Part shown: piece after piece, positions 13,248 to 24,515 of the stretch | Position numbering within the stretch: the stretch's first letter is position 1 | Layout: each line of letters starts with the position of its first letter | From: Nautilus pompilius | Lineage: Eukaryota; Mollusca; Cephalopoda; Nautilida; Nautilidae | Direction: 5' to 3' | Length of the DNA: 64,000 nucleotides | Assembly (NCBI GenBank): GCA_018389105.1 | Contig: JACATO010001461.1 | Location: 62,001 to 126,000 of the forward strand | Position numbers and translations under genes: made by a program | The notes under the pieces: model-generated | What the model was told of the DNA's origin: nothing | The model's database searches: none | Seen by the model: only the letters and a program-made list of their open reading frames with translations

Positions 13248-13320
<73 letters not shown>
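13220..13320. repeat. GA dinucleotide microsatellite
   Basis: About 100 bases of GA with early interruptions (GGGA, GGAGATGGAG) and then a clean ~70-base run. Confidence 0.97.
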
Positions 13321-13323
<3 letters not shown>

Positions 13324-15200
13324 ATCTTTTTTTAAAGAAAAGTTGTTAGTCTGATAATCTTCAAGAATCTTGTACACTACTGACTGACTTTCATTATTAG
13401 TGAGCTTTCATCCAAATGAATATTGAAAGCAACTAGAAGAATACATTTTGGCGAATAAATGCCAAGCGTGTTTTCTCATTACTGAATCAGTTAGTCGTAA
13501 TATGTAAAGACCAATGTATAAAAACCTGACCGTTCTTTATATTTTAACGTGAGATCTAACTGTGTTTGGCGAAGCGATTATCAATGGTGATTACAGAGAT
13601 AGAGAAATAGAGAGTTAAAATTACTACATCAAAATAGTTAAAGTTTTTAAATATCATTACTTTATGACTAACGGAATGTTTAAGCATATATTTTGTTTCT
13701 GATTTATTATTTGTGTATTTAATTACCTAAATCAATATTCTAAAATTCGCATTGATAACATTATTCCTTTATTAGTCGATATTTGTATTTCAACAAGAAA
13801 GTTAATGATGTTCATTTAGTAAGCCTTTTAAATATAAAACAATGATAAACAATGTAAAAACACAATTCGAAATCATTGTTTTTGTTTAAAAATAAAATTA
13901 TGGAATAATTTTCGCCAGTATTGTATATCAAAAAAGTATATAAGTCGTGCCACTATATACAACAAAATAACCATGACGTACACGTGATTTGAAATGTATT
14001 TCTGTGTAAGCGTATAGAAAATGTAAATTTACACATTGTCAACTATCAAGGTTGCAAGCTAAAGAAGGGAAATCCGCCTGGTAACGTGGAATTTTCCATA
14101 CTAATGTATATAACTGACAAACTATTGTAACAGGTCCGTATTCTCTTCAATCAATATAAAAAGTCCAGAAACGATACAATGCAGATTCATTATTGTGTTT
14201 GCAATAAACGATGCCAAAAGAATAAAACTATAGATATTTTATAATCACGTTTACGCCATAAAAATCTAAAATGTAACTAGATTAACCGAATATTTTGATA
14301 GTTTATTTTTTATATAGAATTAATTTTATTGGTGATTAATCAAAATTATTTTGAGTTCGGAATGAATAAAACATGAAAGAAGAATATATAGCAGGGAGAG
14401 AAGCTGCCAACAACGGACTTCAAGAAACTTGGAAAGACAAAACTATGGAATTTCGTGTAATCTGTGGAGGCCTCTGAAAACATTTTTGTAAATTTGAAGT
14501 CTGGACTCATTTCGTAGCGGGTTAAGCTAACAGCAAGAATTTATGCTTATATATGTTAATTTTGTTTCGATTTTTAAACCAGGTAAAACTCCACAGTCTT
14601 TAGGATTTGGCGAGTTTCGGTGAAGCTTGTTCGGTTTGGGGCTCCATCTCTGGTTTTAACGACCGTAGCTGCTGCGTATAATGCAGTATTATATATATAT
14701 ATATAGTTGTGAAATCACTAATGATATATCTCAGATTTCATATATAACGTATGTGATAATTCACATGGCGTTAGAAAATAGATACTTGACAAGAAAAAGT
14801 TCTGAAAGTAAGTTCATGTTGGAATTTTGAGCAAAACGTTTTTTTTTCACAGAGATATCCAAGTTTTCACTTTTATTGGTGCGCATACAATAATGGGTGC
14901 AGGTGCAAATACAGATACAGGCTTAAGACAACCTGTTGCTATGCGTGATCGATTCTGGATAAACATCAGAATTATTCACAAGAACGCTCTCCTATTTTGC
15001 TCTTGATGAGGAAATATCGAATACAACTATCACAATGGTCTTTTCTAAAATAGTTATAATTATTAAAATTAAACTAAATCAGTCGAAGACCAGGAAGTTT
15101 AATTTTAATGTGTTTAAGAAGATTAATTCATGGATGCTTATTTTAGCAGCAAATAAACAAATTAATTGCTACATTCTGTGCAAAATCCGAATTGATGGCC
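13321..15200. other. very AT-rich intergenic DNA, nothing recognised
   Basis: No long frames and no recognisable protein similarity. A short AT dinucleotide run occurs at about 14,692-14,705. Confidence 0.5.
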
Positions 15201-15225
15201 ACAAAGAGAGAGAGCGAGATGATGA

Positions 15226-15493
15226 TGACGTCATTATAGAGACGGGGGATATGACGTTACTACACAGTGAGAGGTGGCGTCACTACAAGAGACGAAGGGG
15301 ATATTACATCATCACACAGAGAGAGATGACGTTATTATAGAGAGGTGACGTCACTACAAGAGATGGGGGGATATGACGTTATTACACAGAGTGAGATGAC
15401 GTCACCATGGAGACGTGACGTCACTACAAGAGACGGGGATATGACGTTATTACACAGAGAGTGAGATGACGTCATTATGGAGACGTGACGTCA
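15226..15493. repeat. ~70-bp minisatellite carrying CRE palindromes
   Basis: Three to four copies of a ~70-bp unit, each made of a TGACGTCACTACAAGAGAC part, a GATATGACGTTATTACACAG part and a GATGACGTCA part. Perfect TGACGTCA palindromes start at 15,226, 15,346, 15,397, 15,416, 15,467 and 15,486. TGACGTTA variants start at 15,252, 15,327, 15,374 and 15,442, and TGGCGTCA at 15,275. Sites in successive copies are 70 bases apart. TGACGTCA is the consensus binding site of CREB/ATF bZIP factors, so the array could act as a cyclic-AMP-responsive cluster, or it may be a neutral minisatellite that amplified the word by chance. The 101-codon open frame across its left part is not coding. Confidence 0.85.
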
Positions 15494-15828
15494 TTATAAT
15501 ATATATGATATATATCTAAAAAAAATCAAAAATAGTCTTGCAAAAAAACAAAGAAAAAAGGATAAAATATGTTAAAATGCATAATTTAAAAATTACAAAT
15601 ATTAGCCGTCTTAGCATGGTAATAATGGCAACGGTAATTATTAACTACAGAAGTCCAACCTTTAGGAAAAACAAGAATATTCTTGCAAACAAAAAAGTGA
15701 AAGATATAAATACACTCAACGTATCCCGGAATTTTTGTGAAACTGGCTCACAGGAAAATAGTACAGAGAATTTTAGCCATTCAACTTGTTATCCCATAAA
15801 TCAATGTTTGGACATTTCTTACATGGAT

Positions 15829-15834
15829 TAAAAA

Positions 15835-15865
<31 letters not shown>

Positions 15866-15867
15866 TA
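15829..15867. repeat. A-run followed by AT dinucleotide repeat
   Basis: A run of about 12 A is followed by about 12 AT units. Confidence 0.95.
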
Positions 15868-16060
15868 CATTTTCGCAATTTAAGAGCAGTATTTCGTATT
15901 TCTTATCTTACAAATGTATATCTCTATGGGATCACGTTAGAGATATCAACCGATTAGATGTGGCCTCAGATTCTTCTCCTAAATCGTTGATCATCGTGGC
16001 TCTGTGACATTGTCATCTATAACGTGCTCTGCTTTTTCTTTATTTATTTGAGTCGTCAAT

Positions 16061-16082
16061 GTTATTATTATTATTATTATTA

Positions 16083-16114
<32 letters not shown>

Positions 16115-16124
16115 ATTATTATTA

Positions 16125-16182
<58 letters not shown>

Positions 16183-16247
16183 TTATTATTATTGTTGTTG
16201 TTGTTGTTGTTGTTGTTTTGTTGTTGTTGTTGTTGTTTGTTTGTTTG
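16061..16247. repeat. compound TTA then TTG microsatellite
   Basis: About 130 bases of TTA/ATT units with phase breaks change abruptly at about 16,192 into TTG units. They then become TTTG units near 16,235-16,247. The single-base change in the unit suggests a mutated repeat that was itself expanded. Confidence 0.95.
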
Positions 16248-19200
16248 CTTTTTTAAAAAAAATCCATTTTTGTTCAAGATTTTTTTCTGATTTCTCCTTT
16301 TAATCCATAGCGTTAATCTTATCCGAGTTTTTGATTTATCATTTAATTGACCAAATGAAAGATTCTTCAAAATAATTACCTTATTTAGTTATTGTTGTTT
16401 TTTTAAAAAATTAAATGGATGAAGCGCGGGGCCTTAAATTCTCAGAATCTGCCCGCACGTGATGTGGAGGAAATGGAGAAAATCATATGAAATATGCGTC
16501 ACCTGTAAACAAATTTCCTCTCGGTTTTCATGATACACAGCATTAATATATTTTAAAAAAAAGTAAAGTGCAATCCTGGATTTGCAAGATTAAGTGATAT
16601 TTTCAGAGAAAGAATGCGATTTGCACCAGCAATAGGATTGTTGAAATACCGAAAAAAATCAGAAAAATAAGAATGCCAATTACTTAACACGAGACAGTTG
16701 GCGCCTACGAGCTGGATAAACTCTTCTTGCTGTCTTTGATTCGATTTAGGTGATTAGGTGACTAGATTTTTAAAAAAAAAAGGTTTTACACAATTTACCG
16801 CAATTACTCCATTTTCTGTGTTTGCTTTTTGCTGGAATCTCATTAAAACCCAGATCACAAAAGAATATGTTTCCTTCCGTATTTCAGCGATAAAATTATC
16901 TTGCAATGTTATTCCTTTTAATTTAATCCTCCATCGGTTGAAGTCTATTTTATGTAAGATACCCGGGATATTTTACGTATTAATTTTTTTTCTTGCGCTT
17001 GGCAGATCTGGATAATCTAAATCTTTATCTCAAACTTTTAGAAAATTTTATTTCAACAGCTGCACCATTTAATTATTGCCCAAAGACCACGTGACAAGGA
17101 CAGCCTGACTTTACGAAGGAAAGAGGCGAATATGCATTTCGATTTTTCTTAGCTACTATTTTTTACAGTTTCCGGAATTTAAAATACTGCAGAAGCGACA
17201 AATGGCATTGCAACATCTTAATAACATTCTTACACGTCTGGCCACATTACCCAAGTCATAAATGGTTTCCTGCTGCCTTGCAACAACCGAACTCAACCAA
17301 ATATAAGATTTAAATACCCGCGTCTAGTGTAGATAGAAAGGCTTGTTTCAATTCGGGTGATCCAGGATTTCTGTCAAGCAAAACAGAAGTCCATCTAAAT
17401 AGTTACCAAAAATGTCATGTTGCATCACCACAGATGATGCAAGTAGAAACTGATGTGGTATACGGAGGCTTAAATTATTTTTAATGCAGGCATGCAATAA
17501 ATTATTATCAGCTATTGTGTCATTAAAATCGAATTGTAAATAAATATTAGTAATATTTTGCAACTATATGCAATTAATTGCTTCTTTAAGATATTTATTT
17601 GGTTCTGATCCCAGATCCTTTTGTTTACAATAGTTCTCTAGCTCTCAAAAAGAAGCTATTGGTTCATCGATACATCAGCGAGAAGAAGCTTTCCAAATTT
17701 TAAAAATATATTATAAGCACATACTAATAATTTTTCCTACATTACTCTCATAATTTCAGCGGTGCCGTATAGTTTACGGTGTATTTTAAATATCAAAGTA
17801 TCTTGAAGAGAAGCGGGTAAAAAAATATAATTTTTGATCAGCAAATTGATGCGAATCTGATGAGAATCGATGAACTTGGATGTTCGCTGCCAAGGAAGAC
17901 AATTCTGCCAAGTTAACGTTCTAATAAACAGTTTGAAAATATCACCTCTTCGAGTTTCCGCTGTGAAATTGCTAAAATCGCACGGAATTTTTTAAAACCG
18001 ATAATATTTTCCTAAGTTAGCGATGAATGAACACGAAAAGTCCGTCAAAAGTTGAGCTTCACGATACAAGAGAAGATAAGTTTAATAATCAAAACTGCGT
18101 CGAAGTACTTCGTGAGAGCCAGCAGCGCCATCTCCACTTTGACCTTTTTTTTTCATGTTTGTGACGTCATGGGAAGATGTGTGAGACCATCTCTAATGAG
18201 CGACGATGCACGGTTGCATCTTACCTCACCGAGAGGAAGTTTTTACTTTCTAGATGGGTTTTCTTGACTCGTAAAGTTTATTGCCACATTTGAAACTTGT
18301 TTAATGGCAGCCTTATTTCCAATTCGGACCAGTAAACGTGTCGCAGAATTCATGTCAAAGAAATTCATTATCCCCATCAGATACCCGTCTGCTTGCAGCC
18401 AGGCTTGTAACTTTTAAAATGATTAACGCAACCTCCCATTTTTTTCACTGCTGAAACAACTGGCAAAGTTCTGTGGACTGTAATTATGAATGAGGCCAAA
18501 ATGGACAATAGTCCATTCTGTGTCTGAAAGCGGTATATACGCAGTAACCATTGTCACGCGAGCTCAGAACGCCGCTATGCCGACATACGCTAAATAAAAC
18601 CCCTAGAATCACTTAACTTATTTCACCTATAGGACCATCGCTGGCTGACACGTACATTTAAAACTGTGCTTTATCACAAATAGACAAAATCCCGTTTTAG
18701 TCATAAAGATCTATCAGTTGTTACTGAAATAAAACCAATAACAATGACCTTTAATTGTTCTGCAAATTAATTGTTTATTAACTACCGGTAATCCAGTTTT
18801 TGGTCTAGGGTAGACAGATCAAACTTTCACAGTGTATGCGACGCTTTCTTACGCAAGATGTTCCGTTTTGTAGCTGCAGATTACAGCTAATGAGACGGGT
18901 TGCGATAATACGGCGCAGAGTCTATTGGATTACGTTAGGTTGGTTCGAAACCCGGGCTGCTCTTGAAGGAATCAGTATAGATTTCTGTATTTTTGACCCG
19001 ATAAGGAAACAAGTGTAAACCTTTTGTTGGTTTTCCCTTCCGGATTACTATAATGGCAGGAGGAGGAATGTTAGAGGAAGGAAGACAATTCTTTTAGAAC
19101 TTAGTTTCCTAATTTCTGTTTCGGTAATTTTGATTATTGAAATAACTGTAGCGTTATGATATACATGTAAATTAAAAGTAGGTACCAATGGAGGTAAACA

Positions 19201-19654
19201 TTCTGGACAAAAAACATCTGGAGATTTAATGTCTAAGCATCTACAGGCTCCATCACGCGGCGTTAAAGGTGCTGGCGCTAGCATTTCCTGAATATATATT
19301 AACTTTTTGTTGAATTTATAAGATAAAGAGTTTACTTTGGCACATCAGTGACTGATAAAGATTGATTTTACGTTTTATTCTTTGTCACATCAATACCCGT
19401 AAACGTTTGTTGTATTCTGGATTAAGTACATTATGTCCTTAACATTAGGTAAATGTTATTCACACATCGCTGGTTTTATGTCTGCGAGAAGGAGAGATAT
19501 TTTCAATTTAATGAAACAGTTCTAGATTTTAAAGCTTCGTCTAATGGGCCCCCTACTCGTTATGATTCAGATAACCGACTGATTGTTGTTTTATGACTGA
19601 GACTTAAAATAAATTCCCATTTATTAAATATTTTATAGCATATTCTTGGAAATT
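16248..19654. other. AT-rich intergenic DNA, no gene recognised
   Basis: Only short frames without recognisable motifs. A TGACGTCA palindrome lies at 18,162-18,169. The minus frame 19,048-19,284 has a small cysteine-containing stretch (CRCLDIKSPDVFCPEC) but no family I recognise and no splice context I can defend. Confidence 0.45.
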
Positions 19655-20230
19655 TTACCTGATGCCGCGTGCCAGCCGTCTCGCGCATTCCTTCCTGGCA
19701 CGTGACTGCAAGAGAGAGAGGACGAAGGGGCAGGAATGGTCCGGGGGGGGCGTTAGCGCGCGAAGAGTAACAGCATCTCGGTCAGGAAGGACAACGACAG
19801 CAATACGTAAAGGGACACACATTGATTTATTAAAAATTTTAGGGTATTCATCATCATCATCATGCATCATTTCCGATCGGGGGATCGATAGGCTTAGATC
19901 ACCATCTATGATCCGGGATAGATTAGGGAGAAAGAATTGCCGCCTGACGGACTCTCGTAATCCTCTGACGCCGGGTGCTGTTGATGGCGCACTGGTCTCC
20001 CGGGCGCTGATGCGATAGTTAATTGCTTAACCGGTGGTTGTTTTATATGTGAGAAGTTCTTAGTCCCAGTGGTGACTGGACAGCTGCACTGTCAGGCGGT
20101 GCCTGCTGCAGAGCTGGTCCGCGAAGACGGCAAAGGTCACCAGAGGAAACTGAGCATCGCGGAGACTGTACACACGAATATCTCAGAGCCTTACGTGTGT
20201 CACCTACTCCGCTGTCCTTGAAGAACAATG
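19655..20230. promoter_or_regulatory. candidate regulatory island (GC- and CpG-richer unique DNA)
   Basis: This block is clearly richer in G+C and CpG than its flanks and nearly free of simple repeats. It contains varied short words typical of enhancers: TTGATTTATTA near 19,820, an ATC repeat followed by CATGCATCAT near 19,850, GATCGGGGGATCGATAGG near 19,876, and an E-box CAGCTG near 20,080. Overlapping open frames on both strands (19,655-19,870 and 19,662-20,018) look like composition effects. A function is only inferred; cross-species conservation is needed. Confidence 0.25.
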
Positions 20231-20647
20231 CGCTTTGAGGCCGAGGTGATACCAGCTCTGGAAAGGGACTCCTGCAAAACTAAAAGGGATATTTTAACTA
20301 ATCAAGGCAACAAAGGTACTAATAGTTGTACCAGAACTATCGTATTACTTATGCATTTAAGCATAAAATATTTATTATTGTTAAGCATTTTCATATGTAT
20401 GGGGATTCTGTACTAAACTTCTTAAATACAGCAGTTTCTTGTCCTGACCAAGAAAAGAAAATCATTTTTAATAAAAGAAATGCATAGTTTATATTATCGG
20501 ATAACTTAATATATTATTTCATATCAAGAAGATAAATATTTTGAAATAAATGGTGGTGTGGTGTAAAATTTGGAGAAAGAGATGGGTCTGAATGCAAGGA
20601 AGGATGGAGGATGGTGTGGCGTTGGTCAAAATGAGGTTGTTATTACA

Positions 20648-21232
20648 CCAAATCTATCACACACACCACACACTCACTCACTCACACGCACTCACACACA
20701 AACACACACACACAAACGCACTCACACACACACACTCACACACACACAAACGCACTCACGCACACTCACACAAACACACTCACACTCACACACACAACAC
20801 ACACACACTCACACTCACACACACAAAACACTCACACACATTCACACTCACACACACACTCACACTCACACACACAAACACACTCACACAACTCACACAC
20901 AAACACACTCACACCACAACACACACACACACACACACACACTCACACACAAACACACACACACTCACACTCACACACAAACGCACTCACACGCACTCAC
21001 ACTCACACACACAAACACACTCACACTCACACACACAAACACACTCACACTCACACACTCACACACACTCACACACACAAACACACTCACACACACTCAC
21101 ACTCACACACACACACACACACTCACACTCACACACACAAACACACTCACACACACTCACACACAAACACACTCACACACACTCACACACACACTCACAC
21201 TCACACACACAAGCACACTCACACACACACAA
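20648..21232. repeat. CA-rich array with 24-bp higher-order unit
   Basis: About 580 bases almost devoid of G on the + strand, built from CACA with CTCA and AAAC variants. In places a 24-base unit (AAACACACTCACACTCACAC plus four bases) repeats, for example around 20,995-21,060. The two 227-231 codon open frames (T, H, L, N, S only) are by-products of the absence of TAA, TAG and TGA words and are not genes. Confidence 0.95.
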
Positions 21233-23178
21233 TCTAAATCAACATCATTCTGATGACAGAAATAAACACATTTCACCAACTGGATGAATCTCAGGCGGTC
21301 CTCTGCTTACATGTTTACTACTATCTTTTAAAATCCTGTTGGTTTCAGGGTGAAGGGTTAGTAATTACCAATTGAAGCACACTCTGGTGTAATCTAGAAA
21401 ATTCTATATTTTAATGCATGTTCCCTTTAAATGATTTTGTTCATCATTTTACTTCTTGATCATGACATCTTTTTTGTTGTTGTTGCCAATACGACTTAAT
21501 CAAGCAACATTACACATTAAAAATATAGAAAAAATATAAAACACTTTCAGATATTTAATCAACGTCTTCAATTTCATTTTTACACGCAGTAAACTAATTT
21601 CTAATCAGCAAAGAAATCACTCTCTCTTCTCTATATCTCGCTATCGAACGTTAGTTAATTCGCACTTCCTCAATGAACTAATCCCTTGTAATACAAATAG
21701 TTTGTACAACCATCTTTTGAAGATATTTCGCTGTGACCATCAGTAGCATTCAGAAAAACGTATTTTTTGTGTGCAATATCGTTAATGACCTATCGTCTTG
21801 AGGGGGTTAATTGATCAGTCGCTGGCCCCGTTGAGCCGTCGTCTCTGCTACTTATCGAGGAAGCGTGACGTTGTCATCCCTCAAAGACTGATGCATGACA
21901 GGGTGACGTGAGGTACCTCCCGAGTCAGTTCAAACGAGATGTTATTTCCCGAAGACATCGTCAGAACAACTGTGTCAGCTGAGTGGATGCGCTTACATCG
22001 CTGTCTAGCCAAAGTCGTATGCATTCAACGACAATGTAGACCAGACCACGAAGAAAAGGCCTTGACTGCGTTAAAGATGGCGTAAAAGGCAGGCATGCGC
22101 AATACGAGTAAATAGGAAGAGTTCTGAAAGTCGCCAGAACTCGTCAACAAGGAGAGCTCGGGTTCAGATGTTGTACAGATGTTGTCATTGGAAACTTACA
22201 TCGTTTCCCTGAGGCAGATTTGATCGTTCATTTACTTATTAGCGAAAGAGAAGCTGGCATTCTAACAGTTTTTCCCGACGTGCAGCAGTTGCGAAGCGTA
22301 AAGTGATCACTCATTTGAAGAACACCTTTAGGAAGACTACGATATATATATATTTAAAGTACAGGACGGCAGATGTTTGGCCTCGTAAGTACAGCGGCCA
22401 GCTGCTGTTGGTTTGCTAAAGTTCACTTTTCAAACATCATGCCCAACCAAATGATAATTTCGCGTTGGTCTGTTGGTTAACTACTGGCGCTGGTTTACCA
22501 AAACAATGTGGCAACTGCCTTTAGTTCTGTTTTTATGGGTATATCATCTTTAATGCCGCAAGAAATTGTGAACACACAGAAAACAAGTGACGCCAAAGTC
22601 TCCATCTAATCATCAAAGTCCGCGAGAAGGATTAGATTTAATTCCCCTTTCACATTAAAGTCTGTTTTGCCAAGCAAGAACGAATTAGAGTAACAATGCT
22701 GTCATCATTTGAATAGTTTATTTAGATAATCTGTTTGTGAATAAAAGTGTAAACTTATTTCCCCTTTAATATTAAAAAAAATCATAAGGTAGGTTAGCAC
22801 CATTACAGAGCTGATACACGGGGTGACGAAAACCTTTACAATAGGTAATACCTTAAAACTGGGGATGTCTCTCAGAACCAGCAGGGTACTTATGGCTGAT
22901 AATTTCCATTGTGCGTGACAGAGCCTGATGAATTAGCTGCTTCATATACAAGCAGCCGCCTCACAAGGAGTCCACATGGCGCTAGAATTACAGACTGGAA
23001 AAGTTCGTGGACGTTTTTGGTAAAGTGACTTTTAGCAGGAATGATTCTAGCTACGAAGTCAGATCGCAGGAACTTTGGCTACCCCGTTCGTCCTGAAGAC
23101 GTTTCCATGGTAATATAATTAAAGCTTGTTTTTTTTTTTTAATTTTCTGGAAATTAGTACACATCAGGGACAAATCCA
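21233..23178. other. intergenic DNA, no gene recognised
   Basis: Frames are short. The stretch about 21,790-22,170 is less AT-rich and repeat-poor, including a TTAATTGATCAGT homeodomain-like word near 21,808. An AT run lies at 22,343-22,352. Confidence 0.4.
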
Positions 23179-24515
23179 CAGGGTGTTCCAAAAGTAACAG
23201 CTCCCTGAAAGAAATATTTATATTCCATGCGTTTGTGAAGTACACATTTAAATGTTCTCTTGTTTCTTCCCCGCCCGTAGCCCGTATAATAATAATTGAG
23301 AAGCGTGTTGTGTTCAAGACGCCGTCCTCTCGAAAGTTACAACTGATAGCGAGGCTGACCTAAACAGTCGTCTGCTACAGTACTAAAGCTACCCATAAAG
23401 AATGGTTCTTACATTGGAAGAAAGGGTGTTTTTGGTACAGCTTGTTTGTCAATATAACGGGAAGGACGCTGCTGATGTACAGGGTTCGTTAGGGAGAAAT
23501 TTGAAGGACGTTGCCTCATCGGAATTGTGTATAAGCATTCAGATGAAAGTTTCCGGAAACTGGTAACGAGCGTTTGAAGCGAGTCTGGAAGTGATCGGCT
23601 GAAGGTCGTGAGTGATGCTGTATTGCAGGATATTGGTAATCTTTGGAAAAGAAGCCCAAGAAAATTGCTAAGACGCTTTTCGCAGCCAGCCGGTATCTCA
23701 CCAACCTCTGCATGCGGAGATGTGCGGAAAATGAAGTTTTTCCCCTATAAATTGCATGTTGTTCATGAACTTGCATCTCGAGATACAGAAAAGCGGGCGA
23801 ACTTCTCCCAATGGTTCCAAAAATTTACAGAAACGGAAAAGGAGGAACAAGATTGAAACTGTACCTTTTTTACGGACGAGGCATGAATGTTCCAGTTGTC
23901 TGACTATACGAAAAACCAGAACACCAGGATTTGTGCCACAGACCATCCTCCTACCATCGTATGATCAAAAAATGGTTGTGTGGTGTGCTCTTTCCAGAAG
24001 ATGTGTCATTGGTCCAGTGTATTTTGAAAACATTGTCAATTCCGAACGGTACATTAATATTATTCTCCACCAGATTTTCTACAAACCAACTGAATGAGAA
24101 GCGAGATGGATGGTTCCAGCATAGCGGAGAAACAGCACACACGGCACATGCAAGCAATCAGCACAATCTTTGGAGATCGCTTCATTTCCCGTGGTTTATA
24201 GTCACTCTGTTCTCCCGATTTAACCCCTACACTTTTATCTTTGGGGAACACAAACAACCCCCATACAACGGGAGAACTGAAGAATATTTCAGATGCTATT
24301 CACGGTGTCCAGGCTGATGAATTTCAGCGAGTGTTTCAAAAAATGCTTTAGATTTGCTGCAAATGCTCAAGCATTTACAAAATTAAAATAAAATGTGCAA
24401 CCTCCGATATGTTTTTTTAAAATATAAAAATACTTTTTTCTGAAAAACTGTAAAGATTTCTTTTTGTTTGCTTAACAGCTTTGCTTTACTGCCCTGTTAC
24501 TTTCTAAGCACCCTG
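23179..24515 (+). mobile_element. decayed mariner-like DNA transposon (Tc1/mariner/IS630)
   Basis: A 1,337-bp element bounded by inverted ends. The left end is CAGGGTGTTCCAAAAGTAAC (from 23,179). The right end, read on the minus strand from 24,515, is CAGGGTGCTTAGAAAGTAAC, matching at 17 of 20 positions. Length and internal transposase fit the mariner group. CA flanks the element on both sides, whereas mariners normally duplicate TA, so the target duplication has either mutated or the true end lies a base or two away. The transposase is badly decayed and the copy cannot move by itself. It lies in plain AT-rich intergenic DNA. Confidence 0.88.
23402..24350 (+). pseudogene. mariner-like transposase pseudogene
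   Basis: Reading starts at the ATG at 23,402 with MVLTLEERVFLVQLV, typical of the N-terminal helix-turn-helix region of this transposase group. A second helix-turn-helix follows with linker (23,608-23,850; SQPAGISPTSACGDVRKMKF, then FPYKLHVVHEL). The first catalytic aspartate is preserved in FFTDEA (D at 23,875-23,877), followed immediately by a stop. The second catalytic block reads WFQHSGETAHTAH (24,111 on), with serine where the family has aspartate. The third block (CSPDLTP, then LWG in another frame, about 24,205-24,250) has lost its acidic residue. Several stops and frame changes interrupt the gene. It is an ordinary dead DNA-transposon gene, old but still well recognisable. Confidence 0.85.

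Noticed and set aside
16024-16370. Open frames with poly-L, poly-I, poly-Y and poly-N
   Set aside because: Translations of the TTA/TTG array.
18886-18960. Box-B-like GGTTCGAAACC suggesting a tRNA gene
   Set aside because: No box A at the right distance and no cloverleaf could be drawn.
20570-21287. Two overlapping open frames of 227 and 231 codons
   Set aside because: Made almost entirely of T, H, L, S and N from the CA array; stop codons are absent only because of repeat composition.
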